Assembly (NCBI GenBank): GCA_041906185.1
Contig: JAYRJQ010000005.1
Location: 181,860-245,859, forward strand
Direction: 5' to 3'
DNA length: 64,000 nt
DNA from: Roseateles_B sp041906185
GTDB lineage: Bacteria; Pseudomonadota; Gammaproteobacteria; Burkholderiales; Burkholderiaceae_C
The number at the start of each line of letters is the position of its first letter. Within the stretch, counting starts at the first letter, position 1. A program made the translations under genes and the position numbers. Below are positions 28,247 to 37,255 of the stretch, one piece after another. A model generated the notes under the pieces. The model was not told where the DNA came from. It worked only from the letters and a program-made list of their open reading frames with translations, and did not search any database.

Positions 28247-28263
28247 CGCACCAGTTTGGTGAC
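28247..28263. promoter_or_regulatory. Candidate NtrC enhancer site
   Basis: CGCACCAGTTTGGTGAC contains the near-palindrome GCACCA-GTT-TGGTG, matching the enteric NtrC consensus (TGCACYA-N3-TGGTGCA) at most positions. It sits about 130 bp upstream of the sigma-54 promoter, the usual enhancer distance. A second half-site GCACCA follows at 28267-28272. Confidence 0.7.
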
Positions 28264-28354
28264 GCGCACCATCCTGCGGCTTGAGGAGTCTTCGAGCCCG
28301 CCAGCACCCTGACCGGACCGGCGGCCACCCAGAATCCACCGCCAGGAGGCGCCC

Positions 28355-29260
28355 ATGACCCTGGCCCTGATCCACAGCCGCGCGCTCGATGGCCTGCGCG
28401 CGGAAGCCGTGACCGTCGAGGTCCACCTCGCCAACGGCCTGCCCAGCTTCACGCTGGTGGGCCTGGCGGACACCGAAGTGAAGGAGGCGCGCGAGCGTGT
28501 GCGGGCCGCGCTGCTCAGCAGCGGCCTGGAGTTCCCCGCCAACAAGCGCATCACGGTCAATCTGGCACCGGCCGACCTGCCCAAGGAAGGCGCGCGCTTC
28601 GACCTCCCCATCGCGCTCGGGCTGCTCGCCGCGAGCGGGCAGATCGACGCCGCCGCGCTCGCCGGCCTGGAATGCGCGGGCGAGCTCTCGCTGGCCGGGG
28701 AGCTGCGGCCGGTGCGCGGTGCGCTCGCCATGGCCCTGGCGCTGCGCCGGCAGCCCTCGCCGCGCCAGCTGCTGCTGCCGCCGGGCAGCGCGGCCGAGGC
28801 GGCCCTCGTGGGTGGCGTGGACGTGCGCCAGGCCCATCACCTGCTCGATGTGGTCCAGGCGCTGGCACCGATGCCGGCGTCGGCCCGGGAGCCGCGCCCC
28901 GTGCCGTTGCCTCGCGCCCATCGCGAGCCCGCCGCCGTCGCCCCGGAGGCCGGCGGCGGGCTCGACCTGCGGGACATCAAGGGCCAGGCCGCACCCAAGC
29001 GCGCCCTGGAGATCGCCGCGGCGGGCGGGCACAGCCTGCTGCTCGTGGGGCCGCCGGGCTCCGGCAAGTCCATGCTGGCGCAGCGCCTGCCGGCCCTGCT
29101 GCCGCCGCTGGACGAGGAGGCGGCGCTGGAAAGCGCGGCCACGCTGAGCCTCGCCGGCCAGTTCCGCCCGGGCCCCTGGGGGCAGCGGACGATCCGCGCC
29201 CCGCATCACAGCGCGTCGGCCGTGGCGCTGGTGGGCGGCGGCTGTGCCGCTTCCGAATAG
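28355..29260 (+). pseudogene. comM: comM/yifB 5' part, interrupted by Tn7-like transposon
   Basis: This frame encodes the first about 296 residues of the YifB/ComM Mg-chelatase-like AAA+ protein, then six codons of foreign sequence and a stop inside the transposon left end. The N-terminal S5-like domain, the linker and the Walker A GPPGSGKSM (near residue 232) are intact. The sequence is native up to ALVGGG at 29242. ComM is a helicase that promotes branch migration during natural transformation, and its gene is a known landing site for AbaR/Tn6022-type elements in Acinetobacter. Walker B and the rest of the ATPase are missing, so the product is non-functional. AGGAGG precedes the ATG. Confidence 0.95.
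29238..29242. repeat. Target-site duplication, left copy (GCGGC)
   Basis: The 5 bp GCGGC immediately before the element's TGTG terminus is repeated exactly at 61720-61724. Removing the element and one copy restores the comM reading frame (…VGGG-SPPRPGE…). Five-base duplications are the hallmark of Tn7-family insertion. Confidence 0.93.
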
Positions 29261-29301
29261 CTGCGACGCCACCGACATAATTGCGACGCCATAACAGCGC
29301 G
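29243..29301. repeat. Left transposon end with spaced TnsB-like sites
   Basis: After the terminal TGTGCCGC, the 10-mer TGCGACGCCA occurs at 29262-29271 and again at 29282-29291. The starts 29243, 29262 and 29282 are 19-20 bp apart, the spacing expected for repeated TnsB binding sites at a Tn7-type end. Confidence 0.7.
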
Positions 29302-29309
29302 TTGCCGTC

Positions 29310-31115
29310 GTGAGAATCGAACCAAGAGAGCTCCTGCCGATTCAGGTCCGCCACAGCAAGTTCGATCTTGGTCCCGTTGGGCCAAGCGTAGTGTGGTGGC
29401 CCGGCGCCGTGAAGAAGAACAAACAGGCCGAATCACTGCCACATGTCGCTGTTTGGTGTCGTCGGCTGATGCGGAACGGCTCTTTTGGAAACTTCTTCAG
29501 CGTTGACGTGGGAATCACCGAGCTCGGCCTTGCGCAAGTCGGCACTGTCTGGGAAGGCAAGACTTGCAAACAGCAAGTTGCCCTCGAACGAAGGCAGTTC
29601 AACGTGGATTTCAGTCGAGCCAACTGGTGGCTGACCAGCCAATTCGAGCACCACAGCAAGACGGGCAGGTTGCTGATTCCAGAGGACAAGCATCCCCTAA
29701 ATTTCCGCGAGCATGATCGCAGCCGGCTTCTTGTATTCAGCACCGCAAGTCGCGAGCGCCTCCTGGTCCCTTGCCTGGAGTTCTATTCACGCTTTTACGG
29801 CCGTTCAGGCCATGTCTGTCGCGTTCTGGCGACCTACCCCTGGGACAAGGCGCAAGAACGGCTCTACTTGCCGTTCACGTATAACGCGACGCCTGGCCAC
29901 TGGCCAATCAAGCTCGCGTCCGGCTGCTACAACGCTGATGCTGTGTTTCTGGCTCACGTTCTCCACGACCCCTTCGCCGCGCACGCTGCCAAATCAATCT
30001 ACGCCTGCCTCGACAACCAATACCCTGAGTTCAGAGGCAAGGCATTCCTTGATGCGGAGCCGTGGTTCAAAGGTCCGGCGACCCTCATTGTCGAGGGCCG
30101 CAAGATCGACGATCACACCTTCCTGGCGCTGCGCATCGTGGGGGGCAGCGACCCGAAAGGCTCTCATATCGACGCCTATCGCGAAAACCCCGGAAAAGCC
30201 GATGAAGTCGCGCCGGACGGCTCGCCGAAGTCACGATGGAAAGGCGGCCGCGACCTAAACTCAGATCCCGCCGGGTTGATCGTGAACCTCACCCCCGACG
30301 ACGAGCCGAACCAGAACGGCGACATCGTCGAGATCCTCAATCCCACCTTCGAGGTTGTGGGAGAAAAGCGCAAGGTCGTACACCACCGCCTGGCCAATGC
30401 TTCCACACGACCCGGCCAGCACATTCCCAACGAGAAATCAGAGCAGCACTCGGCCGGCGAACGGTATGGAGCCGGCGGCAAGACAGGCTATGCCTCCATC
30501 CACACCGAGGAAATCGTCCTCCCCTCCAGCGGCGCCGTGCAGGACATCTGGGATGGCCTGCAGTACTTCAGGCGCACCCATCCGAAGTTCGTCACCGCAC
30601 TTGGCTGGTATAGCGCTGTAACCGGAGAGTTCGTGATCGAGGACGGTAGCAACAGCTTCCAACTGGCCGCACTCACGCTATATGAGGACGTGCAAAGAGA
30701 ACGTTTGCCACCGAAAGACTGGAAGTGGGTCTACAAGGACAGTTCGCTGAAAGAGCCGCGAGGCGTGCTCGTCGCGTATGTCCAGACGACTGCCGGGACC
30801 GCATGCCTCTTCGAGAACGAGCGAAGACGCTTCAACAGCAAGGCCGAGGATGGCATTCTGATCATGAAGGAGGAGAGTTACTCCGGTCTCGTTCTGATTC
30901 CTCCAGTGGACCGTCCGCCTAGGGAGTGGGTGGTCAAAGTGCTGGAAGGTATCAGGAAGGAGTGCGGCGTCATGGAACGCGTGCAGAACCATGCCCCTCC
31001 AGGTGCTCACTTCTACCACCGCTCCAAATTCTCCGAAGAAGAGGTCGCCGGCCAAGCCACCGTTGTGAATGCGCTCAAGAAGGTCGACATACAGCTCCCC
31101 AAGCGCCGCCCGTAG
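29310..31115 (+). CDS. tnsE: TnsE-like transposition target-selection protein
   Basis: A 601-residue protein starting at GTG 29310, only about 67 bp inside the left end. Its last 200 residues parallel Tn7 TnsE by eye: PRGVLVAYVQTTAGTACLFEN matches PRVIKAVGVQRNGSEFVLLEV, followed by a Trp-led WVVKVLEGIRKECGV helix and a C-terminal EEEV helix. The mid-region LLVPCLEFYSRFYGRSG resembles the TnsE LFLINSYFCRSCL segment. TnsE directs Tn7 to discontinuously replicated DNA such as conjugating plasmids by binding 3' ends and the beta clamp. It is separated from tnsABC by the whole cargo, which is unusual. No signal peptide or membrane segment is seen. Confidence 0.72.
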   Translation: MRIEPRELLPIQVRHSKFDLGPVGPSVVWWPGAVKKNKQAESLPHVAVWCRRLMRNGSFGNFFSVDVGITELGLAQVGTVWEGKTCKQQVALERRQFNVDFSRANWWLTSQFEHHSKTGRLLIPEDKHPLNFREHDRSRLLVFSTASRERLLVPCLEFYSRFYGRSGHVCRVLATYPWDKAQERLYLPFTYNATPGHWPIKLASGCYNADAVFLAHVLHDPFAAHAAKSIYACLDNQYPEFRGKAFLDAEPWFKGPATLIVEGRKIDDHTFLALRIVGGSDPKGSHIDAYRENPGKADEVAPDGSPKSRWKGGRDLNSDPAGLIVNLTPDDEPNQNGDIVEILNPTFEVVGEKRKVVHHRLANASTRPGQHIPNEKSEQHSAGERYGAGGKTGYASIHTEEIVLPSSGAVQDIWDGLQYFRRTHPKFVTALGWYSAVTGEFVIEDGSNSFQLAALTLYEDVQRERLPPKDWKWVYKDSSLKEPRGVLVAYVQTTAGTACLFENERRRFNSKAEDGILIMKEESYSGLVLIPPVDRPPREWVVKVLEGIRKECGVMERVQNHAPPGAHFYHRSKFSEEEVAGQATVVNALKKVDIQLPKRRP

Positions 31116-31264
31116 CCCGAAGATGCCTCGAACGCCGAGACTTCGGAGTCCGGTCCCGGTCCAACGTCGAGCAAGCGCAAATTGCGCAAGCAATGGGACG
31201 GAGGCCCCCACCCGTAGACGGCATCGAAGTGCCCTCTAGGGGCGACGATTCGCAACGCACCAAC

Positions 31265-31395
31265 AGGCGCGGCAAGTCATCATGGACTGGGTCACCGTCT
31301 ACAACCATTCGAGGCTACATTCGACGCTGGGCTATCTGAGCCCCATGCAGTTCGAGCAACGCTGGCTGGCGGCGCAGCACCAAACTGCCGCTTGA
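31265..31395 (+). pseudogene. IS3-family transposase OrfB, C-terminal remnant
   Basis: Frame +1 from about 31265 reads …VIMDWVTVYNHSRLHSTLGYLSP…AAQHQTAA and stops at 31393-31395. YNHxRLHSTLGYLSP is the C-terminal signature of the IS3-type rve integrase domain. Only about 40 residues remain; the catalytic core is lost. The 149 bp between the tnsE stop and this fragment shows no gene. Confidence 0.85.
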
Positions 31396-31506
31396 TGATC
31401 GAGTTAAGCACTCCGGTTTCTAGGGACAACCTAAATTTCGACAAGGGCGCATTACATGCATTTCCAACTTCTCGAACGTGACGTAAATTAACTCACTTGT
31501 GCGAGC

Positions 31507-33789
31507 ATGAGTCAATCACAAGAATTCAATTTTACCGTTGACAGTGCACTTCTTGGAGAGCTTGGAGAGAAGCTTGTATCAACCGTTCACGTAGCTCTCA
31601 CTGAGCTAGTAAAAAATGCATACGATGCCGATGCAACCGTGGTTCGAGTAACTATCCAAGCCACCGATGGCATTGGACCTTCAATTTGCATTGAAGACAA
31701 CGGCGTCGGCATGACACCTACCCAGGTGCAAGATTATTGGATGCGGATTGGAACTACGAACAAGGCTGATAGCCCTACCAGTTCCTTATATGGCCGACCA
31801 AAGACAGGACGTAAAGGCGTTGGCCGATTTGCATGCCGCAGGCTCGGGCGAACGCTGCATTTGGAAACCTCCGCCAAGATCGGGACCGGGTCAAAAAATA
31901 GCCCCGCGACAATCACTAAAGTCGACTTCAACTGGGATGAATTTATTCCCGGGACCACTGTTGAATCTATAAATTGCACCGGTGAATTGATCAAAGGCTC
32001 AAGCAAGACGCCGACAGGAACAAGATTGGTAATCGCAGGAGCTCCGTCTGATGAGTGGAGGACTCGGGGCTACAACTATTTACGACGTCAACTTGCTGTT
32101 GTTGCCAATAACCGCGGGGTCCATCGCGATGGATTTCTGGAAGATCCGGGCTTTCGAGTAGAACTCGTAACGCCCGAGAAACCGGAAGAGGTTGTAGATC
32201 TTCGCGAAGCTGTAATGGAGGCTTCATGGGGAACGCTTGAGGGCAAAGTTGCCGACGACGGGCGCGCTGAGCTGACCCTACGGGCATTTGGCATTGGCGG
32301 AAAACGGACCTTTACTACGCAGCCGATTTTTCGACTTATACGCGGCGCAAGTTTGAAAATTGGCATCCTTCCAGTAAATGCAAACGAAGGAGTGCGCAAT
32401 CCAAAGCTCTTGGCCAACTACGTTCTTACCAATCTAATAGATGAATGGGGCGGCATTCAGGTTAGACACAATGGCTTCCGAATGTATCCCTATGGAAATC
32501 CTGGAGATGATTGGCTTGAAATAGATTCCGACCGTGGGCGTCGACTCGGCAGACCTCAAAGCCAAATGCTCCTTGACTTCGCTCAATCCATCAAGGAAAT
32601 CAACCCGTCGCGTGTGCTGCTGAACATGCTTGGGATGAGAAACTATCTCGGCCAAGTTGACGTCAGTTCAGATATTCCAGCTCTTGAGCCTCGGCTTGAT
32701 CGACAGGGCTTCATCGATAGTCCGGCTTTCTCTGAACTTATTCGATTTGTACGATTTGCGATCGAATGGGCGACCATTCATCGTGAGGCATATATACGTC
32801 AACGCGCTACTGCCGAAGCCAAAGAGGCTGTCGCACAACTTGCCCCCATCCTTAAGGCGAATCCCCGACAGTTAGAAGCCGACGCAACTCCGCGCGCTGC
32901 AAAATACTTGCGCCAGGAAATCAGCCGACTAGTTACGAATCTTCCCGAGAACGAGCAAGTAAAGACTCAGGAGTCGCTGCTCCGCACAGTCAACGCGCTG
33001 GAGGCAATAAGCACCGAAAGTCAAAGCCAGTTGCGGCATCTTAGGCTGCTAGCATCCGCTTCCACTTTAACATTGCTTTTTGCCCATGAAGTGCGCAGTT
33101 CTATTGCGTCCCTTGGTGCCGGTTCTGCTCGGCTTAGAGGAATTGCTCAGAAGATCCAGGGGCCTCACAAAGAGGAACTTCGTACGCTGGCGGCTCAGCT
33201 GAGTGCGAGTCAGTCTCAACTGGTGCGACTAGTTGATATGACCGGCATCGTTGGGGCATTCAGAAATGACCAGCAGTCGATAGAAGTGCATCTACATACG
33301 GCGCTCGAAAAGTCAATTTCCTGCTTCCGCTTGGTGCTTGAAAATTACGACATTTCGGTTGACATAAGCTCCGTCAAGGCGTCACTCTTCGTTGGTCCAA
33401 TGCCAGAAGGCGAAATATATTCAATATTTATAAATTTGATATCCAACGCGATTAAGTCTTTGATTGCAGCAGCTGCGTCAAATAAGAAGATAGAAATTAA
33501 TGCGATGGAAATGGGGAAGAAAGTCATCATACGCATTTCCGACAATGGACTGGGATTGGATCCAATACACTTTGCGGAGGTCTTTACTCCATTCATCTCC
33601 GATCCGAGCGGTGATCTATACAAACGGCTGGAGAAAAATGCCAACCCTGAGGATGCGGCAGCATTTGGAACTGGAAGCGGCCTAGGGCTTTCTATTTCTA
33701 GAGATATTGCTAAAGCCCGAGGCGGTGATGTTCGATTTGTGTTGCCAGACACTGGTTGGTCGGCCACCGTGGAAGTGGAGTTGCCATGA
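31507..33789 (+). CDS. Double-GHKL ATPase protein (HSP90-like plus histidine-kinase-like)
   Basis: A 760-residue soluble protein with two separate ATP-binding folds. Residues about 15-110 form a MutL/HSP90/MORC-like GHKL site: N-box LTELVKNAYDAD, G1 IEDNGVGM and G2 RKGVGRF. The C-terminal third is a histidine-kinase catalytic domain: FAHEVRSSIASLG near residue 526 (possible H-box His), NLISNAIKSL near 644, ISDNGLGLD near 679 and GSGLGLSIS near 723. The ATG of the next gene overlaps its stop (ATGA), so the two are made together. GC and codon use are lower than in flanking DNA, indicating recent transfer. It is likely a sensor in a defence or stress module; function is not established. Confidence 0.82.
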   Translation: MSQSQEFNFTVDSALLGELGEKLVSTVHVALTELVKNAYDADATVVRVTIQATDGIGPSICIEDNGVGMTPTQVQDYWMRIGTTNKADSPTSSLYGRPKTGRKGVGRFACRRLGRTLHLETSAKIGTGSKNSPATITKVDFNWDEFIPGTTVESINCTGELIKGSSKTPTGTRLVIAGAPSDEWRTRGYNYLRRQLAVVANNRGVHRDGFLEDPGFRVELVTPEKPEEVVDLREAVMEASWGTLEGKVADDGRAELTLRAFGIGGKRTFTTQPIFRLIRGASLKIGILPVNANEGVRNPKLLANYVLTNLIDEWGGIQVRHNGFRMYPYGNPGDDWLEIDSDRGRRLGRPQSQMLLDFAQSIKEINPSRVLLNMLGMRNYLGQVDVSSDIPALEPRLDRQGFIDSPAFSELIRFVRFAIEWATIHREAYIRQRATAEAKEAVAQLAPILKANPRQLEADATPRAAKYLRQEISRLVTNLPENEQVKTQESLLRTVNALEAISTESQSQLRHLRLLASASTLTLLFAHEVRSSIASLGAGSARLRGIAQKIQGPHKEELRTLAAQLSASQSQLVRLVDMTGIVGAFRNDQQSIEVHLHTALEKSISCFRLVLENYDISVDISSVKASLFVGPMPEGEIYSIFINLISNAIKSLIAAAASNKKIEINAMEMGKKVIIRISDNGLGLDPIHFAEVFTPFISDPSGDLYKRLEKNANPEDAAAFGTGSGLGLSISRDIAKARGGDVRFVLPDTGWSATVEVELP

Positions 33790-34832
33790 CTAATATGTTT
33801 CGTTTTGTATGGATCGACGATGACATTAAGCGGATCGAAAACTCGGATTGGGCTGGCATTTTCCGATCCGGCATAGCCGACATGTCTGCACATTTAAGTG
33901 CCCTGCAAGTAACAGACGACGCGATCAATGCGCTTGATAAATGGGCAAGCGAGAATCAGGCAAACCCGCCGAATCTGATTATTGTGGATCACAATTTCAC
34001 CCAAGTTCAGAATTTGAGCTTTGGCCTTAAAGGTTCCGCTTTGGCACATTTGCTGAGGCTGCGATTCTCAGAAGTACCGATGGTGTGCGTGAGTGCGCAA
34101 AACATTCAGTCTGACAAGTTTGATTTCGAAGATTTGTCAGAGTACACCTATATCTTTTCGCTAAACGGCTTGACTCACCCGCACGAACTGGAGCGTCTCT
34201 TCGCTATTGCGCGCGATTTTCCGCTGGTAAGACTTGAGCATGGACGTGCGACGCGTGAGCATCTCGTGAAGATTATTGGTGCGCCGACTGCTGACTGTTC
34301 CGCATTGATGAACATACTGCCCGAAGAGTTTGAGAGCAAAGTTGTTCATGGAACATCGGCGCACAGAGTAGGCAGGTGGATTCTGAACGTCTTGATGAAA
34401 CGGCCAGGCTTCCTGTATGACACCCTAGATGCCGCTACTGCGCTCGGCGTCAGTGAATCCGCCTTTACGTCAAAGCTGGCAGATCGATTTTCGCAAGCAA
34501 AGTATGGAGGCCCTTTCGCCACGACAAATCGGCCATTGTGGTGGGCGTCATCTTTGATTGATACTCTCTACGCTCTCTTGCCCGACAGCCCCAGCCGCAC
34601 GTCGCAGCGATTGGGTCGGGAGCTTCCCGGTATAGAGGAGGTTGATTTCAGCAAGTGTTACTTCAGTCAGGCTGTCGAACCACCGCCAGACGCGGTTGCA
34701 TATACAGATCAAAGTGCTTCGAAAAGAGAGGCCGTGAGGCTTGAATTCACGGAGCCATTGATCGAAAGAGGCGATAGCCTCCTTGGCTTTAGCAGCCGCT
34801 TGAAGATCAAGAATACGAGACGAGGGAGTTGA
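33786..34832 (+). CDS. Receiver-like partner protein, 348 residues
   Basis: The ATG at 33786 overlaps the kinase-like gene's stop by 4 bases. The N-terminus FRFVWIDDDIKRIE has the acidic pocket, and LIIVDHNF supplies a possible phospho-acceptor Asp near residue 69. VCVSAQN fits the switch Ser. The expected Lys loop reads FSLNG with no Lys, so it may be a degenerate receiver. Residues about 160-348 form an unrecognised, probably helical output region without a DNA-binding motif. It is probably the phosphorylation or interaction partner of the double-GHKL protein. Confidence 0.7.
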   Translation: MTNMFRFVWIDDDIKRIENSDWAGIFRSGIADMSAHLSALQVTDDAINALDKWASENQANPPNLIIVDHNFTQVQNLSFGLKGSALAHLLRLRFSEVPMVCVSAQNIQSDKFDFEDLSEYTYIFSLNGLTHPHELERLFAIARDFPLVRLEHGRATREHLVKIIGAPTADCSALMNILPEEFESKVVHGTSAHRVGRWILNVLMKRPGFLYDTLDAATALGVSESAFTSKLADRFSQAKYGGPFATTNRPLWWASSLIDTLYALLPDSPSRTSQRLGRELPGIEEVDFSKCYFSQAVEPPPDAVAYTDQSASKREAVRLEFTEPLIERGDSLLGFSSRLKIKNTRRGS

Positions 34833-35551
34833 TATTGTTAACAGTCCGAGAACTCAAAGAACTAGAGTTGCGAACGCTAAATGCAATATCAACGCAGGGC
34901 GAATTCGGGCAGCTATACCAACTTCTAGAAGCAGTGAAGCGGGCGGCCGGAACTCTAAAAACGTCGCGTGGCTTTGACGTTTCTCTTTCTTTTACCCTTC
35001 CAACGCGATTGCGCGAGGACTCAGGTACTGGAGCGATTGAACGCCATTTTCACATTGGTGGCGTTGTACTCAGCAAGGGTGAAAATACGCCTATAACTTC
35101 CCTGTCTTACAGCGTCTTAATCGCGAGGGGAGGTGACGCCTCGAGCGGAATCGCAAGAAAGTTTCATTTTGACGTCGAAGCTGCATCGGCTCGAAATCAG
35201 GCCGAACCAAAGCCCACGCATCATTTTCAGATTTGTGGGAAATTAAGCCAGCAGCATCTCCAGGAAGGCTATACAGAAGAGCAATTGGAACCTCTATTGC
35301 CTGCCATGTCGAAGCCAAGAGTGCCTGTGCCGCCAATGTCCTTAGCACTTATTTTGAACTGGCTATTTCTCGAGTTCGGATCTGAGCATTCGGTTGTGCA
35401 GGCGCTTAGAAATACCTTCTGGCAATCTATAGTTCGGGAAGCGGAGCGCAAGGTATTAAAGCCATATTTCGAAGAAGCTGCGCAATTCTTCCGAAGTGCA
35501 ACCAACGACAGCAAGAGCTTCATTTCGAACCATCTTTACGAAATTCGCTAG
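34829..35551 (+). CDS. Hypothetical protein coupled to the GHKL-receiver pair
   Basis: A 240-residue protein beginning at TTG 34829, whose TTGA overlaps the preceding stop, so translation is coupled. No known domain is recognised. It has a helical N-terminus (VRELKELELRTLNAI), a beta-rich middle (RHFHIGGVVL, LSYSVLIARGG, THHFQICGKL) and a helical C-terminus (NTFWQSIVREAERKVLKPYFEEAAQFF). No membrane segment is visible. As third member of the operon it may be the effector or a scaffold; this is inference. It converges with the methyltransferase gene, 30 bp apart. Confidence 0.68.
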   Translation: MILLTVRELKELELRTLNAISTQGEFGQLYQLLEAVKRAAGTLKTSRGFDVSLSFTLPTRLREDSGTGAIERHFHIGGVVLSKGENTPITSLSYSVLIARGGDASSGIARKFHFDVEAASARNQAEPKPTHHFQICGKLSQQHLQEGYTEEQLEPLLPAMSKPRVPVPPMSLALILNWLFLEFGSEHSVVQALRNTFWQSIVREAERKVLKPYFEEAAQFFRSATNDSKSFISNHLYEIR

Positions 35552-35581
35552 TACCTGCAAATTGCAGAGAGATCTCGCACC

Positions 35582-37255
35582 TTACTTGCTCGGCAAATTG
35601 AGCCGAAGCGCAGTTAGGCGCATCAAATACTCGCGAGCTGTCGTGATCTTGGATACCTCGCACAATCCTGGCTTGACGTAAATGGCATGGTCTGCAAGCT
35701 GAAAAGCTGCCTCCAACTCCCCTTGTCGAACAAGAGCATCTAATGTAGATACTAGTTCCCTACGCTGCTTTGCATCCAATTTTGGTAGGGTTGATGGTAT
35801 TTTTAGCCTTTGTACATCACTGGGCTCAAGCTTCATGCCGCCGCTGCCGCGCACTCGGCCAAACACTTCCGCAGACAGGCGATATACTGTTGTAAGACTT
35901 ATTGCAGGCAGCAATGAGGACAAATCCTTTTTGCTGCCTGCACTAATTTTGTAGTATGCATTGGAGCAACTTATGCTGCAGTTGTTTCCAATGATTTTGG
36001 GGACGCCGTGAGACAGCGAGCCAATAAATCCATCGGCGTCCGTTTCATAGCTGCAAAGATACCAAGGCGAGCGCTTACTGAACGTGCGATTCGCTTCAAT
36101 ATCATCTTTTGACATAGATGATATATATTCTTGAACCCCCTTGGCCAGTTTCTTGCCCATCGGACGAAGCAGGAAAGGCATTTGGAGATCGGATAGAACA
36201 TTTGCTGGCGCGACAAGTAGACCCGGCACCTGGTTTGCACGTGTCAATAGTGGAACCAAATCCTGACGCTTAATTCCCAATTCATTCCACTCCGCGAGTG
36301 GACGCACGAGGAATTTTATATCTCCGACAACTTCTCCAATCTTTACGGAGCAGGATTTGCCGAAATCATTTGTAGCGCCGGCCTGCTCGAGGTCTGAGAG
36401 CAGCGCCTTTGCTTTCTCCGGCCAGTCTTGACTACAAAGTGAGCCGCTCGAATCCGCTAGATTTAGCGTTCGCTCTAACTCTTCCAACCCTGTCAAGGAT
36501 CGAACTTCTAGCTTACCTAACGCGTTGCTTGCAGAAGTAGATCTGCAGCCGTCCGCTAGGAGAATTGTGGTCCTCTCGTCAGTACCCGCTTGTATGAACA
36601 GCCTTTCAGTCAAGCTGAACAGTCGGATTGTATCGAATCGAGTCTGCAAATATGCCAGCAGTGGACGGGCATAGTCCGCCGTGACTATCGCCGTAGGAAG
36701 CACGAACGCCATTCGGCCGCCATTGCGCAGAAAGCTTATCGAATGTAGAAGAAAATATGCCCACAGACTAGATATTTTATGGAGCGAGGGAAAATACTTA
36801 TTCCTCCACTCCGATGCTACACGTCGCTGCTCATCGCTCATCCGATGATGAGATACAAACGGCGGATTTGCCAGAATGCTGGCCACCCGATCACTTCCGG
36901 GTTCAGCAATCAGAAAATCGATTTTCTGAAAATGCGCAGCATTGTTAGTTACTCCAAGATTTCCCAAATGAGCGAATGCCGCTGGATCGACGTCATATCC
37001 GAATAACTGTGATGAAGGGTCAGGGCATCCCAGTCTCCTAAGTTCCTGGACTGCTGCCGCGAGCATTGCGCAACCGCCAAAGCTAGGCTCTAGCACTTGA
37101 TCAGCCGCAGAGCGGATGGCCCATCGTGAAAGCAGCGTCGCAGCCGCAGGAGGGGTGTAGTAGATTCCTAAGGAGCGTCGACGTTCACGCTCAGCTTGCA
37201 AAGCTGCCTCCACGCTCGCTGTCGTAGACGGCTGTTGTGCACCTTCCTTAAGCAC
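35582..37255 (-). CDS. N6-adenine-specific DNA methyltransferase
   Basis: A 557-residue class I SAM methyltransferase. LGIYYTPPAAATLLSRWAI precedes motif I (LEPSFGGCAML), and motif IV reads NPPF near residue 130, the adenine-N6 type. The remaining about 350 residues probably include a target-recognition region, as in Type IIG-like or BREX PglX-like enzymes, but no nuclease motif (PD-ExK) is evident. Start GTG 37255 has AGGAGG 7 bp upstream and overlaps the end of the AbrB-like gene by 8 bp. A specific target site cannot be read from the sequence. It may protect self DNA in concert with the convergent operon. Confidence 0.85.
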   Translation of the reverse strand: MLKEGAQQPSTTASVEAALQAERERRRSLGIYYTPPAAATLLSRWAIRSAADQVLEPSFGGCAMLAAAVQELRRLGCPDPSSQLFGYDVDPAAFAHLGNLGVTNNAAHFQKIDFLIAEPGSDRVASILANPPFVSHHRMSDEQRRVASEWRNKYFPSLHKISSLWAYFLLHSISFLRNGGRMAFVLPTAIVTADYARPLLAYLQTRFDTIRLFSLTERLFIQAGTDERTTILLADGCRSTSASNALGKLEVRSLTGLEELERTLNLADSSGSLCSQDWPEKAKALLSDLEQAGATNDFGKSCSVKIGEVVGDIKFLVRPLAEWNELGIKRQDLVPLLTRANQVPGLLVAPANVLSDLQMPFLLRPMGKKLAKGVQEYISSMSKDDIEANRTFSKRSPWYLCSYETDADGFIGSLSHGVPKIIGNNCSISCSNAYYKISAGSKKDLSSLLPAISLTTVYRLSAEVFGRVRGSGGMKLEPSDVQRLKIPSTLPKLDAKQRRELVSTLDALVRQGELEAAFQLADHAIYVKPGLCEVSKITTAREYLMRLTALRLNLPSK

